From assembly GCA_023429855.1 (NCBI GenBank), contig JAEZDB010000423.1, positions 1 to 15,003 on the forward strand: a stretch of DNA of 15,003 bases, given 5' to 3'. Position 1 is the stretch's first letter. Every line of letters begins with the position of its first letter. Below the pieces are notes generated by a model that ran no database searches, had not been told where the DNA came from, and saw only the letters and a program-made list of their open reading frames with translations. Of this stretch, positions 13,172 to 15,003 are shown piece after piece. The translations under genes were made by a program, and so were the position numbers. The DNA comes from Actinomycetes bacterium. Its GTDB lineage: Bacteria; Actinomycetota; Thermoleophilia; Solirubrobacterales; Solirubrobacteraceae.

Positions 13172-13187
13172 ACGGGAAAGGACCCCG
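13172..13187 (+). promoter_or_regulatory. 16-bp leader/RBS shared by two genes, copy 2
   Basis: Identical to 12491-12506 (ACGGGAAAGGACCCCG) and placed the same distance from the ATG at 13190. Confidence 0.7.
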
Positions 13188-13189
13188 AC

Positions 13190-13399
13190 ATGCACAGCGA
13201 ACCTACCAACGACACCCCGGCGCCTCCGCGCGACAAGACCTCCGGATTCTGCGCTCAGACCCTCAGCGGGTGGGGGTGCTGCCCGATCGAGCAAGACGGC
13301 TGCGACTGCCCCTCGCGGCGCGTCTTGGACGGCGACTCGAGTCCCGTGACGGACCGCCCGAGCACCGGTCGGTGGTCCGATGGCCAGGTCGAGGTCTGA
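13190..13399 (+). CDS. Small Cys-rich protein
   Basis: 69 residues from ATG 13190 with the shared GGAAAGGA ribosome binding site. Five cysteines lie in 20 residues (21, 30, 31, 38, 40: FCAQTLSGWGCC and DGCDCPSRR). The spacing could suit a small zinc- or iron-binding knuckle, or be structural. Both ends are polar and likely disordered, and there is no signal peptide. The ribosome binding site and context make the gene credible despite its size. No family recognised. Confidence 0.62.
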   Translation: MHSEPTNDTPAPPRDKTSGFCAQTLSGWGCCPIEQDGCDCPSRRVLDGDSSPVTDRPSTGRWSDGQVEV

Positions 13400-13446
13400 C
13401 CCAGCCCCGTGTGTCTCGGCGTTGTTGGCGCCAAGACGCTCCTAAT

Positions 13447-13479
13447 AACTCCGGACCGGAGTCCGGAGTTTGATAGAAT
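13447..13479 (+). promoter_or_regulatory. Operator-promoter of the 13552 operon
   Basis: Perfect 10-bp arms AACTCCGGAC (13447-13456) and GTCCGGAGTT (13461-13470) around CGGA are followed at once by an extended -10, TGATAGAAT (13471-13479). The dyad covers the -35 zone, a typical repressor position. The rest of the 152-bp gap holds palindromes TTGGCGCCAA (13425-13434) and TCCGATCGGA (13530-13539), the latter overlapping the likely ribosome binding site. Confidence 0.68.
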
Positions 13480-13551
13480 CGGAGGTGCAACACACCACGG
13501 GAGCGGTTTGGGCCAACGGGCCGCCTCCGTCCGATCGGAAGTGAGTCCGAC

Positions 13552-13968
13552 ATGCATCAGGTCGTCGACCAGGACGGCGCGGTTCTTCGCGTCACCCTGA
13601 CCTCAGAGGAGTGGAAGTCGCTCCATCGCGACTACAAGGTCGCCAACGGCGGGAACGACCGTCAGGTCCTCCTGCTGTGCCCGAGGAAAGGCACCAAGCT
13701 CGTGCCGGCAGAGATCACCGCGGACGGCCTGCCGGCTCCGGTCAAGCGCGCGGCGCTGCCGGTCCGGTTTCCGGAATCGATGATCGAGGAGATGCGGGGC
13801 AAGAACCCCAAGCGCTTCGCCGAGCGTCAAGCGGCGGCCGAAGCGATCCTCAGGACGCAGTTCGCTGTTCTCGAGGTCGAGGGCACCGACGCCGGCGAGC
13901 AGCTTGCGGCATTCGTGATTCTCGCGACTGAGGCCGACGCACTGGACGCGGGCGAGGTGACACGATGA
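13552..13968 (+). CDS. Hypothetical protein, first gene of a coupled operon
   Basis: 138 residues. Begins MHQVVDQDGAVLRVTLTSEE, with beta-strand character up to about residue 60 (RQVLLLCPRKGTKLVPAEI), then a helical part rich in Arg/Glu/Ala (MIEEMRGKNPKRFAERQAAA), and ends in a hydrophobic helix EQLAAFVILATEADAL. Soluble and without recognised motifs. A GGAAGTGAG ribosome binding site lies upstream. Its stop overlaps the next start (ATGA). Confidence 0.76.
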   Translation: MHQVVDQDGAVLRVTLTSEEWKSLHRDYKVANGGNDRQVLLLCPRKGTKLVPAEITADGLPAPVKRAALPVRFPESMIEEMRGKNPKRFAERQAAAEAILRTQFAVLEVEGTDAGEQLAAFVILATEADALDAGEVTR

Positions 13969-14561
13969 GCTGCTTCGTCGTCGACAAGGTCCACATCGAT
14001 CTGCTTGTGCGGCTGGCGATGGTGGGGCCGCGTGGCGTCGGCTGGCTTCCGCTGCGGTGGTGGGTGCCGGCGGCCGACGGCTCGACCGAGCCTAGCCCTG
14101 AGGACCGCGCGATCGAGATCCTGACCGGCACGAGCCCCGACAGCGTCCGCAGGGTGCTCGCCGGCGTCATGTTCCAGCTCGTCGCTACCGATGCCGGCCC
14201 GTTTGAGATGGACCCCAGCCAGCTCGGCGACGTGCTGCGCATCGAGAACGTGCGCTCGGTGATGCACGTCTACCCCGACACGATCGAGTCGGGCAGCCTG
14301 CCCGGCACGGGGGAGCAGTGGCGCGAGCTCTACGAGTGGACCGATCCCGAGTACACGCCAACGTGCGCGGAGGCCGCGGCCCTGATCCGGGGCTACAGCA
14401 ACCAGGCGTGCGAGCACCCGGAGTGGAGCAGCTCGCTCGCGTTCGCCGTCGTGCAGCACCTCAGCGACGCCCTCCTTGCATCGCTGCCGGGCATCGAGGA
14501 GGCGCCGCGCTTGTGGAACGCCGAGACGCTCGAGGAGCTGCGGACCGGGGGCCGGGCATGA
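13965..14561 (+). CDS. Small conserved phage/plasmid-type hypothetical protein
   Basis: 198 residues, overlapping both neighbours by ATGA junctions. It starts MSCFVVDKVHIDLLVRLA and near the C-terminus has EAAALIRGYSNQACEHPEW (about 136-154) followed by SSSLAFAVVQHL. That pairing (N-terminal FxVxxxHIxxLV, later LIxxYxYQxCEHPxWxxS) is how I remember a widespread uncharacterised family on phages and plasmids; this is from memory and not checked. The middle contains inserted actinobacterial-style segments. Function unknown. Confidence 0.8.
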   Translation: MSCFVVDKVHIDLLVRLAMVGPRGVGWLPLRWWVPAADGSTEPSPEDRAIEILTGTSPDSVRRVLAGVMFQLVATDAGPFEMDPSQLGDVLRIENVRSVMHVYPDTIESGSLPGTGEQWRELYEWTDPEYTPTCAEAAALIRGYSNQACEHPEWSSSLAFAVVQHLSDALLASLPGIEEAPRLWNAETLEELRTGGRA

Positions 14562-14968
14562 AGCGCGACGAGTACCTGGTGACGTGGGCGATGCCGATCG
14601 CGATCGCCCGAGACGCCGAGGACGCAGCGCGTCGGGCGCTGGCGCACATCACGCGCCCGGGCTCGCTTGCGGCGTCGTTTCGAGTCACCGATCACGAGGG
14701 GCGCACCTTGCAGGTCGACCTTGCCGGCGAGATCGAGACGCACCCGGTCGACGCGATCGTGGACGCCGCGGGCGATCACGTCATCGGCCGGCCGCTGGTG
14801 CACGTCGTGCCCTCCGACAAGCACCCGGCCGCAGTGTTCCGCAGGCTCGACCTTGCCGAGCGCTACGCCGCAGCGGCGGGCGAGGGGTGGGAGGCCGAGC
14901 ACGCCGTCATCTGCGACGACGAGACGGCCGAGGCCTTGATCGCCGAAGCCCTGCGGGGCGACGCCTAA
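14558..14968 (+). CDS. Hypothetical protein, last gene of the coupled operon
   Basis: 136 residues from ATG 14558, inside the previous stop (ATGA). Earlier in-frame starts would run inside the preceding gene and are less likely. The N-terminal part MKRDEYLVTWAMPIAIARDAEDAARRALAH (given in part) looks like a strand-helix start typical of small phage/plasmid proteins with a W..PI.A.DAEDAA..AL pattern. The C-terminal half contains VFRRLDLAERYAAAAGEGWEAEH, again helix-rich. No known domain assigned. Confidence 0.75.
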   Translation: MKRDEYLVTWAMPIAIARDAEDAARRALAHITRPGSLAASFRVTDHEGRTLQVDLAGEIETHPVDAIVDAAGDHVIGRPLVHVVPSDKHPAAVFRRLDLAERYAAAAGEGWEAEHAVICDDETAEALIAEALRGDA

Positions 14969-14989
14969 CCCAGCAAACCAAGAGTCCCC

Positions 14990-15003
14990 GGCCCGCATGG
15001 GCC
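14990..15003 (+). terminator. Probable terminator hairpin cut by the window edge
   Basis: GGCCC (14990-14994), GCAT, GGGCC (14999-15003), 21 bases after the operon stop. The stem may be longer, since GTCCCC lies before it and the sequence ends at the right arm. Confidence 0.5.

Overview
The window is GC-rich, densely coded DNA with GTG/TTG starts, ATGA gene overlaps, leaderless-looking promoters and large secreted beta-sandwich proteins with basic tails. This suggests an actinobacterium. The style of the secreted proteins points to Thermoleophilia (Solirubrobacter/Conexibacter/Patulibacter-like), an inference from style, not a match. A ParA/ribbon-helix-helix partition pair, many small unrecognised genes and no housekeeping gene suggest a plasmid or other accessory replicon.

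Left part (1-7714), all on the minus strand, read from right to left. Two tandem paralogous winged-helix regulators (7714 to 7079) come first, then a small unknown protein (7028-6642). Next is a sigma-factor-like protein with a membrane segment and a basic helical tail (6594-5494). A tight operon of three secreted proteins follows (5404-782): an Ig-like/carboxypeptidase-regulatory-like surface protein, a subtilisin-family protease, and a second surface protein paralogous to the first. A hairpin closes that operon, and a further single-pass membrane protein (633 to beyond base 1) lies after it. Three copies of one 52-bp element with invariant internal spacing (TAGCTGGCGCGT-N26-CGCCTCTTAAGAGG) sit directly before the starts at 7028, 5443/5404 and 633. 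They look like the shared control sites of a regulon covering this block. The most interesting possibility in the window is a regulator + membrane-bound sigma-like protein + secreted protease/surface protein system under one repeated cis element.

Middle (7715-11046). A 385-bp divergent intergenic region full of dyads leads to a tandem-repeat ribbon-helix-helix-like protein (8100-8474). That gene has a 29-bp dyad over its start codon and a strong terminator after it. A second dyad-rich gap (8475-8758) precedes a tiny ORF and a 725-aa unrecognised protein (8869-11046). The large reading frame has a low-GC seam near 9650-9760 with an A6 run and a minus-strand terminator-like structure, so it may be a fusion of two older genes. 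It is the only large candidate here for a replication-type protein, but nothing in it proves that.

Right part (11177-15003). parA and an RHH-type ParB analogue run leftward from a leaderless promoter next to CTTTAC repeats that probably serve as operator/centromere. Rightward lie two genes (12509, 13190) sharing a 16-bp leader with ribosome binding site, then a three-gene overlapping operon (13552-14968) behind an operator/promoter with 10-bp dyad arms. The middle gene of that operon resembles a small conserved phage/plasmid family. The window ends inside a probable terminator hairpin.
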